DNA of 64,000 bases from Pseudomonas sp. ANT_J12 (GTDB lineage Bacteria > Pseudomonadota > Gammaproteobacteria > Pseudomonadales > Pseudomonadaceae), in assembly GCF_008370045.1 (NCBI RefSeq), contig NZ_VOBN01000010.1, forward strand, positions 62,001-126,000, read 5' to 3'. Position numbers and translations under genes: made by a program. Position 1 is the first letter of the stretch; each line of letters opens with the position of its first letter. This document shows, piece by piece, positions 1 to 10,829 of the stretch. The notes beneath the pieces were generated by a model. It did no database searches. It saw only the letters and a list, made by a program, of their open reading frames with translations, and was not told the DNA's origin.

Positions 1-315
1 CAGGAAATTCGTCTGGCCGGCGTACAGGGTCAGGCTTTTCCAGGTATCGGCTTCGGCGACCGGAAATCCTTCCGGTCCCAGCCACAGATAGCGGTAATAG
101 AGTGTTCGGTTATCGGTATCGGTATTGCTCAGCTGGGCGTTGACCGTGAGGAAGCCGTTTTCCCGGGCCATGCGCATCGGGCCGACGGCGACGTGCTGGA
201 TCGGTCCGGTGGCCATGACTTTACTGGCGGCGCTGCCGGGTTCCGGCGGCGGTGGCGGGGTGGCGCAACCGGCCAACAGGGCCAGGGCGATAACGGCGAA
301 GCATTTCAATCCCAT
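1..315 (-). CDS. YcfL-like (DUF1425) lipoprotein, 3' part cut by window edge
   Basis: The 105 visible codons begin with a lipoprotein signal peptide and a lipobox L-A-G-C with the lipidated cysteine at residue 17. A proline-rich linker follows, then a domain resembling the E. coli YcfL/DUF1425 family. The ATG is preceded by an ACGGAG ribosome site in the 12-base gap after the upstream COG3014 gene, so the two are probably one operon. In many gammaproteobacteria YcfL sits beside lpoB, the activator of the peptidoglycan synthase PBP1B; lpoB would lie outside the window if conserved. The molecular function of YcfL is not known to me. The family call is from recognition only. Confidence 0.75.
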   Translation of the reverse strand, partial: MGLKCFAVIALALLAGCATPPPPPEPGSAASKVMATGPIQHVAVGPMRMARENGFLTVNAQLSNTDTDNRTLYYRYLWLGPEGFPVAEADTWKSLTLYAGQTNFL

Positions 316-327
316 GAAAATCTCCGT

Positions 328-1725
328 TCAGGGTAGGGCGGGTTTGGCGTCAACGAGGGGGGCTGACTGGGCGTCTTGTCGCATGGCGAGGTCGGCGGCG
401 TAAATCCGGTTACCCACGGCGCGCAAACTGAAGGCTTGATGGGTTTTATCAATCTCGAATTTGATCGGAAGGTATTGTGGCGCATTCGGTAGCGTCAGTT
501 TGTGCATGCCCTTGCTCAGCCGGATTCGGGCGATCAAGGTCCTGTCGGGCAAGGTGCGCCAGACACGGGTATCGGCGTCCTCTTGCTGGGTTTGCCGCAG
601 CATTTCCTCTTCAAGTTTCTCCGGGCTGCGTTTTTTCAGGAACGCCAGGTATTGGGCATTGGTGCGGGCGCGATGCAGCGTGCGTTGAATAATCCCCGGC
701 ATGTCGTCACGCAATGAACGGCGCGACATGTCGCCGAAGCTGTTGATCAGGGTCAGCTTCTGTTTTTTGTCGTCCACCGTTATGAAGTCCACCGGTGGCG
801 TGGAGGTGTCGGGGACGACGGCCGGAAACGACATGTTGGTAATGAAGGTCTGGCCCTCGACGTCGACCGAAATCGGCACGCGCACCGACTGCAGCGCCGG
901 CGCCAGACCGGTTTGCACGATCAACAGCACATCGGCCTCGCCAGCTTTGAGCGGGGATTTGGCCAGGTTGCGCAAGGCTTGTTCCAGCAGCGGTGTATTC
1001 GGGTGCAGTTCGATGGCCTGGCGATAACCCGGCGCGGCGAGGTCTTTCTCATCCAGTGATTCATAGATGAACCCGGCGAGGTAATGGCTGAACGCGCTCT
1101 GGTAGCTGTTTTTCAGCGCGACCACTTCGGGAGCGTCGAGGGTTGCCACCGGGTAGCCCTGAAGGTCTTTGTATTGCAGCGCGACCCCCTGATCCTTCGC
1201 CTGGTTTTCCAGGGCCAGGTATTCCAAGTCACGCTTGTCGGCAATGATCGCCTCGCGCTCGTGGGTTTTCTTGATCGCGACGCGAGCCTTTTCCGTCTCG
1301 GCGGCGGAGAGCAACATCAGGGCCATTTGCGTGGTCAGCGCGACTTTCTCGAAATCATGGCCGTCGTATAAGCGCACTTTGTCGTTGGCGCCGTAGCTGT
1401 TGAAGTCGGTGAAGCCTTTGAACGTGCCGAAATAGGGCGAGTTTGCCCACCCTTCGATCAAGCGGTCGGCGTAGTCCCAATTGGCGTAACTGCCGCTCAT
1501 GTCGCCGTTCATGCGCAACAACTCACCCCGCTCGAAGTTGTAGAGGAGGTCGCCGGGGGCAATGGGGTTGTTGCGGTCGAGCACGGCAACAGCGCTTTCG
1601 ATATCGCCGTCCCTGAAATAGTAGAGGGTCTCGTCGAGCTCCGCGTTGTAGTCACGGAACGAGGTGCACGCGCTCAGTAGAAGGCACGTACTGAGGACAA
1701 ACCAGAAGCGCAGGCGGGTGGCCAT
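328..1725 (-). CDS. COG3014-family outer-membrane lipoprotein
   Basis: The 465-residue protein has a signal peptide ending in the lipobox L-S-A-C (Cys20), so it should be lipid-anchored. The N-terminal half looks alpha-helical and repeat-like: a load of Tyr-Phe-Arg-Asp-Gly, Leu-rich helices and a 'YLAGFIYESL...YRQAIELHPN' stretch reminiscent of a TPR. The C-terminal part is beta-rich. It matches the COG3014 family that is commonly found next to YcfL and LpoB, and here a YcfL-like gene follows after 12 bases. A role at the cell envelope, perhaps linked to peptidoglycan synthesis, is inference from location. Its 5' side faces the iron permease gene across a 166-base divergent gap. Confidence 0.75.
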   Translation of the reverse strand: MATRLRFWFVLSTCLLLSACTSFRDYNAELDETLYYFRDGDIESAVAVLDRNNPIAPGDLLYNFERGELLRMNGDMSGSYANWDYADRLIEGWANSPYFGTFKGFTDFNSYGANDKVRLYDGHDFEKVALTTQMALMLLSAAETEKARVAIKKTHEREAIIADKRDLEYLALENQAKDQGVALQYKDLQGYPVATLDAPEVVALKNSYQSAFSHYLAGFIYESLDEKDLAAPGYRQAIELHPNTPLLEQALRNLAKSPLKAGEADVLLIVQTGLAPALQSVRVPISVDVEGQTFITNMSFPAVVPDTSTPPVDFITVDDKKQKLTLINSFGDMSRRSLRDDMPGIIQRTLHRARTNAQYLAFLKKRSPEKLEEEMLRQTQQEDADTRVWRTLPDRTLIARIRLSKGMHKLTLPNAPQYLPIKFEIDKTHQAFSLRAVGNRIYAADLAMRQDAQSAPLVDAKPALP

Positions 1726-1891
1726 TTACTGTGTGTCTTCCTTGAAGATAAGCCGCCAAGAGGCGGCAAATTATAGACTTGAATGATGGCACTTTGTTCC
1801 TGTTCGTCAGCGGCCGGCGTAGACAAAGCTTGAGTGAAACTCATTGGGAGTGAACAATGTGTTACTTCGTATTTCCATTTGAGATTCATTC

Positions 1892-3790
1892 ATGACTGCC
1901 TCCTCTCGTTTTCTGGCGTGGCTAGTGCTGCCGGTGATCGCGCTTTGCAGCTTCAATGCGCTGGCCGAGACTGCCGAAGGCGCGCCCAAAGCGCTGCATT
2001 TACTCGACTACATTGGCGCTGATTACCCGGCGACGGTCGAGGCCGGCAAGGTCATTGATGAGTCCGAGTACCGCGAACAACAAGAGTTCATGGTGGTTCT
2101 GCAAGGGTTGATCGCCGAATTGCCGGCCAGGCCCGAGCGCGCCGAGCTGGAGCAGGGCGTTAGCAACCTGCGCGCGGCTATCGTCGCTCGCAGGGACAGC
2201 GCCGACGTCGTGCGTCAGGCCCGTCAGCTCGGTGCGAAGCTGGCCGTAGCCTATGAAGTCAGCCAGGCTCCGGTGATCACCCCGGACCCGACTCGCGGCG
2301 CGCCGCTGTATGCCCAGCAATGTTCGGTGTGCCACGGCGATGCGGGCGCCGGTGACGGCCCGGCCGGCGTTGGCATGACCCCGGCGCCGGCCAACCTGCG
2401 GGATGCAACGCGGCTGGATCGCCTGAGCCTCTACGGGATCTACAACACCCTGGGCCAGGGCGTCGAAGGCACCGACATGCCGTCCTTCGCCGACCAGCTG
2501 GATGACCGTCAGCGCTGGGATCTGGCGACTTATATTGCTGGTTTCAGCGCCGACCCGGCCGCCGCTAAATCCGAAAAGACCTACAACATCGCCGACCTGG
2601 CCCGTCAGACCCCGGCCGAAGTGCTGGCCGCCGAAGGCCCGCAAGCCGTGGCGACGTTCCGTGCGCAGCGGGCGCAACCGCCCCAGGTCAAGCGTGGCCC
2701 GGCGCAGTTGCTCGATTACACCGCCGCAACGCTCGACAAAAGCATCGCCGCCTACCGGACTGGCGAGCACGATCAGGCCTACGACCTGTCGGTGGCCGCG
2801 TACCTGGAAGGCTTCGAACTGGTCGAAAGCTCCCTGGACAACGTCGACGCCAACGTGCGCAAAGACACTGAAAAATCCCTGATGGCCTACCGTCAGTCGT
2901 TGCAGGATGGTTTGCCGCTGGCCCAGGTCGAGCAGCGTCTGGACGCGGCCAAGGCCAAGTTGAAGCAATCCGCTGGCCTGCTGGGCAGCGATGGCTTGAG
3001 CTGGTCCCTGAGCTACATCTCCGGCCTGTTGATTCTGCTGCGCGAAGGCCTGGAAGCGATTCTGGTGCTGGCGGCCATCCTCGCGTTCCTGCGCAATACC
3101 GGCCAGCAATCGGCGGTGCGCAGCGTCAACGTCGGTTGGGGGTTGGCGTTGTTGGCGGGACTCGGGACCTGGGCGCTGGCGGCGTATGTGATCGATGTCA
3201 GCGGCGCCCAGCGTGAATTGCTGGAGGGCGCGACGGCGTTGTTTGCCAGTGTCATGGTGCTTTGGCTTGGCGTGTGGATGCACGACCGTCGCCACGCGGC
3301 GGCCTGGCAGGATTACATCAAGAGCAGCCTGGTGGGCGGCGGCGGGCGTTTCGGCTTTGCGATCCTGGCGTTCTTCTCGGTGTATCGCGAACTGTTCGAA
3401 GTGATCCTGTTCTACGAAACCCTGTGGCTGCAGGCCGGTCCCGCCGGGCACAACGCGGTATTGGCCGGCGGTGCCACGGCGCTGGTGTTGCTGGTCGGCC
3501 TGGCCTGGGTGATCCTGCGCGGTTCGGCGAAACTGCCGCTCGCGCTGTTCTTCGGCATCAACGCCGGGTTGCTGTGCGCGTTGTCGGTGGTGTTTGCCGG
3601 GCATGGGGTGAAGGCGTTGCAGGAAGCCGGGATCTTCGGCACCCGGCCGGTGCCGTTCTTTGACTTCGACTGGTTGGGGATCCACGCTGATGCGTATTCG
3701 CTGAGTGCGCAGGCGGTGGCGATTATTGCGATTGTCGTGCTTTACAGTCGTAGCCGGATGGCTGAGAAGCGGCGGGTGCAGACGTCTTAA
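1892..3790 (+). CDS. cytochrome c/FTR1 family iron permease (fusion)
   Basis: This 632-residue protein starts with a signal peptide of about 25 residues. A c-type cytochrome domain carries the haem motif CSVCH at residues 144-148. A helical spacer follows to about residue 365. The C-terminal part is a multi-span FTR1/EfeU-type permease with the two hallmark REXXE motifs, REGLE at 384-388 and RELFE at 499-503. FTR1 permeases move ferric iron after ferrous iron is oxidised, so the fused periplasmic cytochrome may take up the electron in place of a separate ferroxidase; that coupling is inference. The gene is monocistronic, followed by a REP pair. I saw no convincing Fur box in the 166-base upstream gap. 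Confidence 0.88.
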   Translation: MTASSRFLAWLVLPVIALCSFNALAETAEGAPKALHLLDYIGADYPATVEAGKVIDESEYREQQEFMVVLQGLIAELPARPERAELEQGVSNLRAAIVARRDSADVVRQARQLGAKLAVAYEVSQAPVITPDPTRGAPLYAQQCSVCHGDAGAGDGPAGVGMTPAPANLRDATRLDRLSLYGIYNTLGQGVEGTDMPSFADQLDDRQRWDLATYIAGFSADPAAAKSEKTYNIADLARQTPAEVLAAEGPQAVATFRAQRAQPPQVKRGPAQLLDYTAATLDKSIAAYRTGEHDQAYDLSVAAYLEGFELVESSLDNVDANVRKDTEKSLMAYRQSLQDGLPLAQVEQRLDAAKAKLKQSAGLLGSDGLSWSLSYISGLLILLREGLEAILVLAAILAFLRNTGQQSAVRSVNVGWGLALLAGLGTWALAAYVIDVSGAQRELLEGATALFASVMVLWLGVWMHDRRHAAAWQDYIKSSLVGGGGRFGFAILAFFSVYRELFEVILFYETLWLQAGPAGHNAVLAGGATALVLLVGLAWVILRGSAKLPLALFFGINAGLLCALSVVFAGHGVKALQEAGIFGTRPVPFFDFDWLGIHADAYSLSAQAVAIIAIVVLYSRSRMAEKRRVQTS

Positions 3791-3804
3791 GTCCGCGTCG
3801 TCCC

Positions 3805-3884
3805 CATTCGCGGGCAAGCCTCGCTGCTACAGGATTCATGCGCCGGTTGCGTATAACCTGTAGGAGCAAGGCTTGCCCGCGATG
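3805..3884. repeat. REP pair, GCGGGCAAGC family
   Basis: Two inverted copies of a short extragenic palindromic element (cores CGCGGGCAAGCCTCGCTGCTACAG and its near complement ending in CTTGCCCGCG) flank an unrelated 27-base spacer between the iron permease and yaiI. The same family recurs at 44063, 56793, 58347 and 63379. Confidence 0.85.
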
Positions 3885-3902
3885 CTTTTAAGAGGTAACA
3901 CA

Positions 3903-4358
3903 ATGCGTGTGTGGATCGATGCCGACGCTTGCCCAAGGGCGGCCAAGGATCTGGTGGTGAAATTCGCCCTCAAGCGCCAGTACGAAGTGGTGCTGGTGGC
4001 CGGTCAGCCGCAGATCAAGCCCGGCCTGGCGCTGGTGAAGCTGATCGTGGTGCCCAGTGGCCCGGATGCGGCCGACGATTACCTGGTGGAACACGCGGTG
4101 CCCGGTGAGCTGGTGATTTGCAGCGATGTGCCGTTGGCTGATCGCCTGGTGAAGAAGGGTGTTGCGGCGCTGGACCCGCGGGGCAAAGAGTTCGATGCGC
4201 AGAACATGGGCGACAGATTGGCGGTGCGTAATCTGTTCACTGACCTGCGAGAGCAGGGCCAGATGAGCGGCGGGCCCGCGCCATTTGGCGAGCGGGAGAA
4301 ACAGGCGTTTGCCAATGCGCTGGATCGGATCCTGACCCGGCTGACCCGGGCACAATGA
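3903..4358 (+). CDS. yaiI: YaiI/YqxD family protein (UPF0178, DUF188)
   Basis: The 151-residue product opens with MRVWIDADACPRAAKDL, the signature of the UPF0178 family; the conserved aspartates suggest a PIN-like nuclease fold, but no activity is established that I know of. The length is normal for the family. The ATG at 3903 is preferred over upstream TTG codons because it has an AAGAGG ribosome site eight bases before it and the family starts here. The stop codon overlaps the first bases of the next REP element. The gene stands alone between repeats. Confidence 0.88.
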   Translation: MRVWIDADACPRAAKDLVVKFALKRQYEVVLVAGQPQIKPGLALVKLIVVPSGPDAADDYLVEHAVPGELVICSDVPLADRLVKKGVAALDPRGKEFDAQNMGDRLAVRNLFTDLREQGQMSGGPAPFGEREKQAFANALDRILTRLTRAQ

Positions 4359-4467
4359 TCGTTCCCACGCTCCGCGTGGGAATGCAGCCCGGGACGCTCC
4401 GCGTCCCATCCAGAGCCGAACGCGGAGCGTCCGTTGAGGCATTCCCACGCAGAGCGTGGGAACGATC
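4357..4467. repeat. REP pair, GTTCCCACGC family
   Basis: Outer arms GATCGTTCCCACGC and GCGTGGGAACGATC are exact complements. Each arm is itself a small hairpin (CCCACGCTCCGCGTGGG), and inner arms around GACGCTCCGCGTCC and CGGAGCGTCC are also self-complementary. The element sits between the stop codons of yaiI and elbB, which converge on it. Same family at 12433, 53972 and, as a single unit, at 63342. Confidence 0.85.
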
Positions 4468-4479
4468 AGGTGTCCGGTG

Positions 4480-5148
4480 TCAGGCGTCGTTTTCGTGGGT
4501 CAGTTCGAGCACACGGTCGACCAGCTTATTGATCCCCGACGCCGCCTCGCTGATCGTCTGCGCCAACATATACGCCGGTGTACTCACCAACTTGCGCGCC
4601 TTGTCTTCGACAATATCGCCCACGGCGCAATCGGCGTGGGTCGCGCCCATCTTGTTCATGGCCGCCGCCGTTTCGGCATCATTACCAATGGTGCAGGTTA
4701 CGCCCGGGCCGTAAATCTTCGCCGCCAGCGCCGGCGAGATGCAGATCAACCCCACCGGTTTAGCGGCTTCGGCAAAGGCTTCGGCCAGCGCCAGGACTTG
4801 CGGTTGTACCGTGCAGCCAGCGCCTTCGACGGCAAAATTGGAGAGGTTCTTCGCCGCACCGAAACCGCCCGGCACGATCAACGCATCGAAGTCTTCGACG
4901 TTGGCTTCGCGGATGTCCTTGATATTGCCCCGGGTGATGCGCGCCGATTCCACCAACACATTGCGCGACTCGGGCATTTCTTCGCCGGTCAGGTGGTTGA
5001 TTACATGCAACTGCGCAATGTTCGGCGCGAAGCACTGCACCTGGGCACCACGCTGGTCCAGGCGCAGCAGGGTGATCACGCTTTCGTGGATTTCGGCGCC
5101 GTCGTACACGCCACAGCCGGAAAGGATCACTGCAATTTTTTTGCTCAT
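4480..5148 (-). CDS. elbB: isoprenoid biosynthesis glyoxalase ElbB
   Basis: The 222-residue protein matches ElbB: N-terminal KKIAVILSGCGVYDGAEIHE, then ALIVPGGFGAAKNLSNFA and the nucleophile-elbow region GLICISPAL, typical of the DJ-1/PfpI class I amidotransferase-like fold. ElbB has glyoxalase activity in E. coli and was linked genetically to isoprenoid synthesis; its physiological role is not settled. The length agrees with the family. The ATG has a GGAGAA ribosome site. It is monocistronic, convergent with yaiI across a REP pair and divergent from the fatty-acid-hydroxylase gene. Confidence 0.92.
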   Translation of the reverse strand: MSKKIAVILSGCGVYDGAEIHESVITLLRLDQRGAQVQCFAPNIAQLHVINHLTGEEMPESRNVLVESARITRGNIKDIREANVEDFDALIVPGGFGAAKNLSNFAVEGAGCTVQPQVLALAEAFAEAAKPVGLICISPALAAKIYGPGVTCTIGNDAETAAAMNKMGATHADCAVGDIVEDKARKLVSTPAYMLAQTISEAASGINKLVDRVLELTHENDA

Positions 5149-5263
5149 GGGCTTTTCTCCAGGTTCATGGCGCTAAATGTCCACTAATTTGTCGCGGGTT
5201 GCCATAGGGTTAATTCGCGGCGAGGCCTAGGATCAGTCATCACAATTGCCTTCAGGTCGCGTC

Positions 5264-6499
5264 ATGAATTTCATTCTGTATGCGGTGCCGTTTTTCTTCG
5301 TGCTGATCGCCGTCGAACTGCTGGCCGACCGTTGGCGCGGGGTGCGCAATTATCGACTGGCCGACGCAATCAACAGCATCAGCACCGGTGTGTTGTCCAC
5401 CACCACCGGCCTGCTGACCAAGGGCGTGGGGCTGCTGACGTATGCGTTTGCCCTGGAACATCTGGCGCTGTTCAAACTCTCGGGCGACAGCGTCTGGGTC
5501 TGGGTATTCGCGTTCGTCCTGTATGACTTTTGCTATTACTGGCTGCACCGCATGGGCCACGAGCGCAACATCCTGTGGGCCGCGCATTCGGTGCATCACC
5601 AGAGCGAGGACTACAACCTCTCCACCGCGTTGCGCCAGACCAGCACCGGTTTTCTGCTGAGCTGGATCTTCTACCTGCCCATGGCCGTGCTCGGCGTGCC
5701 GTTGCTGGTGTTTGTCAGCGTCGCGGCGCTGAACCTGCTGTATCAATTCTGGGTGCACACCAAACACATTTCCAAGCTTGGCTGGTTCGAGTGGTGCTTC
5801 GTCACGCCATCCAATCATCGGGCCCACCATGCACAGAACGCTCTCTACATGGATCGCAACTACGGCGGGGTGTTCATTATTTGGGACCGTCTATTTGGCT
5901 CGTTCCAGGAAGAGGACGCCAACGAACCGGTGATTTTTGGCGTGACCACGCCGTTGGCGAGCTGGAATCCGCTGTGGGCCAACCTGCAGTTTTATGCGCA
6001 GTTGTGGGATGACGCGAAGCGCGCGCAGAGCAAGTGGGACAAGTTGCGGATCTGGTTCATGCGTACCGGTTGGCGCCCGGCGGACGTGGCGGCCCAGTAC
6101 CCGATGCACAAGCCGGATCTGAGCCAGTTCCGCAAATTCGAAGTGCCGCTGGACGGGCGCCAGCAGCGGTATGTGGCGTTGCAGTTCGGCGTCTACATCG
6201 CGTTGGGCAGCTATTTGATGAACCTGGAACAGAGCCTGCCGGCCGCCGCGTTGCTGCTCGGCTGGAGCGCGATCGCGCTGGGTCTGTTTACCTTGGGCGT
6301 GGCCCTGGAGAATCGCCCGTGGGCGTGGAAGCTGGAGCTGCTGCGGCTGGCGTCGAACCTGCCGCTGGTGTGGCTGGCGCCGCTGGTCGGGCTGTGGCCG
6401 GCCAGCGCGGTGGGCTGGGCCGGCCTGTTCAGTTACAGCCTGCTCAGCGCCATCGGGCTCTACTGGTGTAGAAACCGCTTCACTCGATTGGCGTCTTAG
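5264..6499 (+). CDS. sterol desaturase / fatty acid hydroxylase family membrane protein
   Basis: The 411-residue membrane protein carries the three histidine clusters of the di-iron fatty acid hydroxylase superfamily: HRMGHE, HSVHHQ and HRAHH. Hydrophobic helices precede and separate them, and further spans follow in a C-terminal extension of about 110 residues (VALQFGVYIALGSYL onward). The family hydroxylates or desaturates lipids using an iron-oxo centre. The substrate here is unknown; bacterial members are often of unassigned function. I chose the ATG at 5264 because the upstream TTG gives only six more residues. The 3' end overlaps convergent dedA by 20 bases. Confidence 0.85.
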   Translation: MNFILYAVPFFFVLIAVELLADRWRGVRNYRLADAINSISTGVLSTTTGLLTKGVGLLTYAFALEHLALFKLSGDSVWVWVFAFVLYDFCYYWLHRMGHERNILWAAHSVHHQSEDYNLSTALRQTSTGFLLSWIFYLPMAVLGVPLLVFVSVAALNLLYQFWVHTKHISKLGWFEWCFVTPSNHRAHHAQNALYMDRNYGGVFIIWDRLFGSFQEEDANEPVIFGVTTPLASWNPLWANLQFYAQLWDDAKRAQSKWDKLRIWFMRTGWRPADVAAQYPMHKPDLSQFRKFEVPLDGRQQRYVALQFGVYIALGSYLMNLEQSLPAAALLLGWSAIALGLFTLGVALENRPWAWKLELLRLASNLPLVWLAPLVGLWPASAVGWAGLFSYSLLSAIGLYWCRNRFTRLAS

Positions 6500-7112
6500 G
6501 CTCGCTGATCCGGGCTTGTTCGGCTTTCAAGGCTTGCTCGTCGGCGTAGATCTTCTTCGCCAGGCGCGCATTCTTGAAGCGCCGGCGCAGCCACAGGCCC
6601 AGGCCCAGCACCAGCAGCGCGCCGAGCACCCATAGCTCGTACTTCTTGACGCTGCCCAGCATGCCTTCGAGCACCGCACCGAAGTGATAGGCCGCCGCTG
6701 CGAGCGCGGAGGCCCAGACCGCGGCACCAATCCCGTTCAGCAGCAGGTAACGTCCCGGCGGATAACCCGACAGGCCGATCGCCACTGGCATCACCGTGCG
6801 CAGGCCGTAGACAAAGCGGAAGCTCAGGACCCAGATGTCCGGGTGCTTGCGGATGTGCTCCAGCGCGCGGTCGCCCATCAATTGCCAGCGCGGTTTGCGC
6901 GCCAGCAATTTGCGGCCGTGCTTGCGCCCCAGGAAGTACCACAGCTGATCACCGGCATAACTGCCGAAGAACGCCACGACGACGACCAGATTGATGTCCA
7001 TGTATCCGCGAAACGCGAGGAAGCCCGCGAGCACCAGGATGGTTTCGCCTTCGAAGAACGTGCCGAGAAAAAGGGCAAAGTAGCCGAAGTCATGCAGAAA
7101 TTGTTGGAGCAT
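6480..7112 (-). CDS. DedA family membrane protein
   Basis: The 210-residue protein shows the DedA/SNARE-associated pattern: an N-terminal re-entrant hydrophobic stretch with FFEGETILVLAGFLA, the motif GDQLWYFLGRKHGRKLL, then SFRFVYGLRTVMPVAIGLSGYPP and two C-terminal spans ending in a basic cytoplasmic tail. DedA proteins are flippase-like transporters for undecaprenyl phosphate or phospholipids and support proton-motive-force homeostasis; which substrate applies here is not visible. It is divergent from hemB, as in other Pseudomonas. The ribosome site is weak (CAGCACCC before the ATG). Confidence 0.85.
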   Translation of the reverse strand: MLQQFLHDFGYFALFLGTFFEGETILVLAGFLAFRGYMDINLVVVVAFFGSYAGDQLWYFLGRKHGRKLLARKPRWQLMGDRALEHIRKHPDIWVLSFRFVYGLRTVMPVAIGLSGYPPGRYLLLNGIGAAVWASALAAAAYHFGAVLEGMLGSVKKYELWVLGALLVLGLGLWLRRRFKNARLAKKIYADEQALKAEQARISEPKTPIE

Positions 7113-7167
7113 TGTCTGGGTGCTGGCGAAATGAACGCGCAGCCTAACCCTTCGTGCACATTCATGA

Positions 7168-8334
<1,167 letters not shown>

Positions 8335-8353
8335 GCCCTCCCAGGAACATTCC

Positions 8354-10576
8354 ATGAATACCGAAGGACTCACTGAAGTTGCCGTAAAAGAGGCTCAGCC
8401 CGTGGTGGAGCAAATCGACGAAACCCCGCCGGACGTAGAGCCAGCTCCCGCCGCGGTGGTGACCGAACCCGCCGTCGCGGCGCCGGCGATTGCCATCCCC
8501 GGCCTGGATGACAGCAGCCTGTACATCCATCGCGAGCTCTCGCAACTGCAGTTCAACATCCGCGTGCTGGAACAGGCGCTGGATGAGTCCTACCCGTTGC
8601 TGGAGCGGCTGAAATTCCTGCTGATCTTCTCCAGCAACCTGGACGAGTTCTTCGAGATTCGCGTGGCCGGCCTGAAGAAGCAGATCACCTTCGCCCGTGA
8701 ACAGGCCGGCGCCGATGGTCTGCAACCGCATCAGGCCCTGGCCCGGATCAGCGAACTGGTGCACGGTCACGTCGACCGCCAGTACGCGATCCTCAACGAC
8801 ATTCTGTTGCCGGAACTGGAGAAACATCAGGTCCGCTTCATCCGTCGTCGTCACTGGACGACCAAGATCAAAACCTGGGTCCGTCGTTATTTCCGCGACG
8901 AGATCGCGCCGATCATCACCCCGATCGGCCTGGACCCGACGCACCCGTTCCCGTTGCTGGTGAACAAGAGCCTGAACTTCATCGTCGAGCTGGAAGGCAT
9001 CGATGCCTTCGGTCGCGACTCCGGTCTGGCGATCATCCCGGCGCCGCGTCTGCTGCCGCGCGTCATCAAGTTGCCGGAAGAGGTGGGCGGCGCAGGCGAC
9101 AACTACGTGTTCCTGTCGTCGATGATCCATGCGCACGCCGATGACCTGTTCCAGGGCATGAAGGTCAAGGGCTGCTACCAGTTCCGCCTGACCCGAAACG
9201 CCGACCTCGCCGTCGACACCGAAGACGTGGAAGACCTGGCCCGCGCCCTGCGCGGCGAGTTGTTCTCCCGTCGCTACGGTGACGCGGTGCGTCTGGAAGT
9301 GGCCGACACCTGTCCGAAACACCTGTCCGACTACTTGCTCAAGCAGTTCAACCTGCACGAGACCGAGCTGTATCAGGTCAATGGTCCGGTCAACCTGACC
9401 CGCCTGTTCAGCATCACCGGTCTGGACAGCCAGCGAGCGCTGCAATACACGCCGTTCACCCCGCAGATCCCGAAACTGCTGCAAAACAGCGAGAACATCT
9501 TCAGCGTGATCAGCAAGCAGGACATCCTGCTGCTGCACCCGTTCGAGTCCTTCACTCCAGTGGTCGATCTGCTGCGCCAGGCGGCCAAGGACCCGCATGT
9601 ATTGGCGGTCCGTCAGACCCTGTACCGCTCCGGCGCCAATTCGGAAATCGTCGATGCACTGGTCGACGCGGCGCGTAACGGCAAGGAAGTCACCGCGGTG
9701 ATCGAATTGCGCGCGCGGTTCGACGAAGAGTCCAACCTGCAACTGGCCAGCCGTCTGCAAGCGGCCGGTGCGGTGGTGATTTACGGCGTGGTCGGCTTCA
9801 AGACCCACGCCAAGATGATGCTGATCCTGCGTCGCGAGGCCGGCGAAATCGTGCGTTACGCGCACTTGGGCACCGGCAACTACCACGCGGCCAACGCCCG
9901 TCTGTACACCGACTACAGCTTGCTGACCTCCGACGACGCCTTGTGCGAAGACGTCGGCAAACTGTTCAGCCAGTTGATCGGCATGGGCAAGACCCTGCGC
10001 ATGAAGAAGTTGCTGCACGCGCCGTTCACGCTGAAGAAGGGCATGCTCGACATGATTGCCCGGGAAACCCAGTTCGCCCTCGACGGCAAACCGGCGCACA
10101 TCATTGCCAAGTTCAACTCGCTGACCGATCCGAAGATCATCCGCGCGCTGTACAAGGCCAGTCAGTCGGGTGTGCGCATCGATCTGGTGGTGCGTGGCAT
10201 GTGTTGCCTGCGTCCGGGCATTGCCGGGGTTTCGCACAACATCCACGTGCGCTCGATCATCGGTCGCTTCCTGGAACACACCCGGGTGTTCTACTTCCTC
10301 AACGGCGGCGAAGAGCAGATGTTCCTCTCCAGCGCCGACTGGATGGAGCGCAACCTCGACAAGCGCGTCGAGACGTGCTTCCCGGTGGAAGGCAAGAAGC
10401 TGATCATGCGGGTCAAGAAAGAGCTGGAGCTTTATCTGACCGATAACACGCATAGCTGGAGCTTGCAGGCGGACGGGCGCTACATTCGCAACACCCCGAC
10501 CGGCAACCAGAACCCGCGCAGTGCCCAGGCGACGTTGCTGGAGCGGTTGGGCAGTCCGATTCTGGCGGTTCGCTAA
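8354..10576 (+). CDS. ppk1: polyphosphate kinase 1
   Basis: PPK1 polymerises the gamma phosphate of ATP into inorganic polyphosphate. The 740-residue protein begins with an acidic, alanine/valine-rich extension of about 50 residues before the conserved core ([19 protein letters not shown]). The core has the expected N, head and two catalytic C domains, with [16 protein letters not shown] and GFKTHAKMM; the histidine at residue 485 corresponds to the autophosphorylated one. The ATG at 8354 is chosen because it follows hemB directly. Convergent ppx, the degrading enzyme, lies beyond a BIME. The upstream Pho box suggests induction when phosphate is low. Confidence 0.97.
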   Translation: MNTEGLTEVAVKEAQPVVEQIDETPPDVEPAPAAVVTEPAVAAPAIAIPGLDDSSLYIHRELSQLQFNIRVLEQALDESYPLLERLKFLLIFSSNLDEFFEIRVAGLKKQITFAREQAGADGLQPHQALARISELVHGHVDRQYAILNDILLPELEKHQVRFIRRRHWTTKIKTWVRRYFRDEIAPIITPIGLDPTHPFPLLVNKSLNFIVELEGIDAFGRDSGLAIIPAPRLLPRVIKLPEEVGGAGDNYVFLSSMIHAHADDLFQGMKVKGCYQFRLTRNADLAVDTEDVEDLARALRGELFSRRYGDAVRLEVADTCPKHLSDYLLKQFNLHETELYQVNGPVNLTRLFSITGLDSQRALQYTPFTPQIPKLLQNSENIFSVISKQDILLLHPFESFTPVVDLLRQAAKDPHVLAVRQTLYRSGANSEIVDALVDAARNGKEVTAVIELRARFDEESNLQLASRLQAAGAVVIYGVVGFKTHAKMMLILRREAGEIVRYAHLGTGNYHAANARLYTDYSLLTSDDALCEDVGKLFSQLIGMGKTLRMKKLLHAPFTLKKGMLDMIARETQFALDGKPAHIIAKFNSLTDPKIIRALYKASQSGVRIDLVVRGMCCLRPGIAGVSHNIHVRSIIGRFLEHTRVFYFLNGGEEQMFLSSADWMERNLDKRVETCFPVEGKKLIMRVKKELELYLTDNTHSWSLQADGRYIRNTPTGNQNPRSAQATLLERLGSPILAVR

Positions 10577-10588
10577 CGCGCCAAACCC

Positions 10589-10751
10589 TGTCGGAGCGGG
10601 CCTTTGTGGCGAGGGGGCTTGCCCCCGTTGGGTCGCGAAGCGGCCCTAAAATCCGCAATCGCGGTGTATCAGGTACATCGCGTGTAATGTTCTACGACTG
10701 CTACGCAGCCGAACGGGGGCAAGCCCCCTCGCCACAAAGGCCCGCTCCCAC
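10589..10751. repeat. BIME, GTGGCGAGGGGGCTTGCCCC family
   Basis: Outer arms (GGAGCGGGCCTTTGTGGCGA... and ...TCGCCACAAAGGCCCGCTCC) are complementary for about 40 bases, with internal hairpins around AGGGGGCTTGCCCCC. It lies between the 3' ends of ppk1 and ppx. Same family at 26994, 39369 and 40614. Confidence 0.85.
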
Positions 10752-10783
10752 AGGGAGGGAGTCGCCTGCCGAATGGCAGGCAC

Positions 10784-10812
10784 AAAAAAGGCCTTCCGCA
10801 GAAGGCCTTTTT
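10784..10812. terminator. bidirectional intrinsic terminator between ppk1 and ppx
   Basis: Stem AAGGCCTTC / GAAGGCCTT with loop CGCA, flanked by A6 on one side and T5 on the other, so it can terminate transcription from both directions. It is 18 bases from the ppx stop codon. Confidence 0.85.
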
Positions 10813-10829
10813 CAATTTCAGTGCACGTT

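Noticed and set aside
1726-1891. Fur box upstream of the iron permease
   Set aside because: ATTTGAGATTCATTCATG near the start has weak similarity to the Fur consensus but too many mismatches to call.
2000-3817. Long minus-strand open frame of 605 codons opposite the iron permease
   Set aside because: It lies antisense to a clear gene, has no family motifs, is rich in His, Gln and Arg, and arises from high GC and codon bias.
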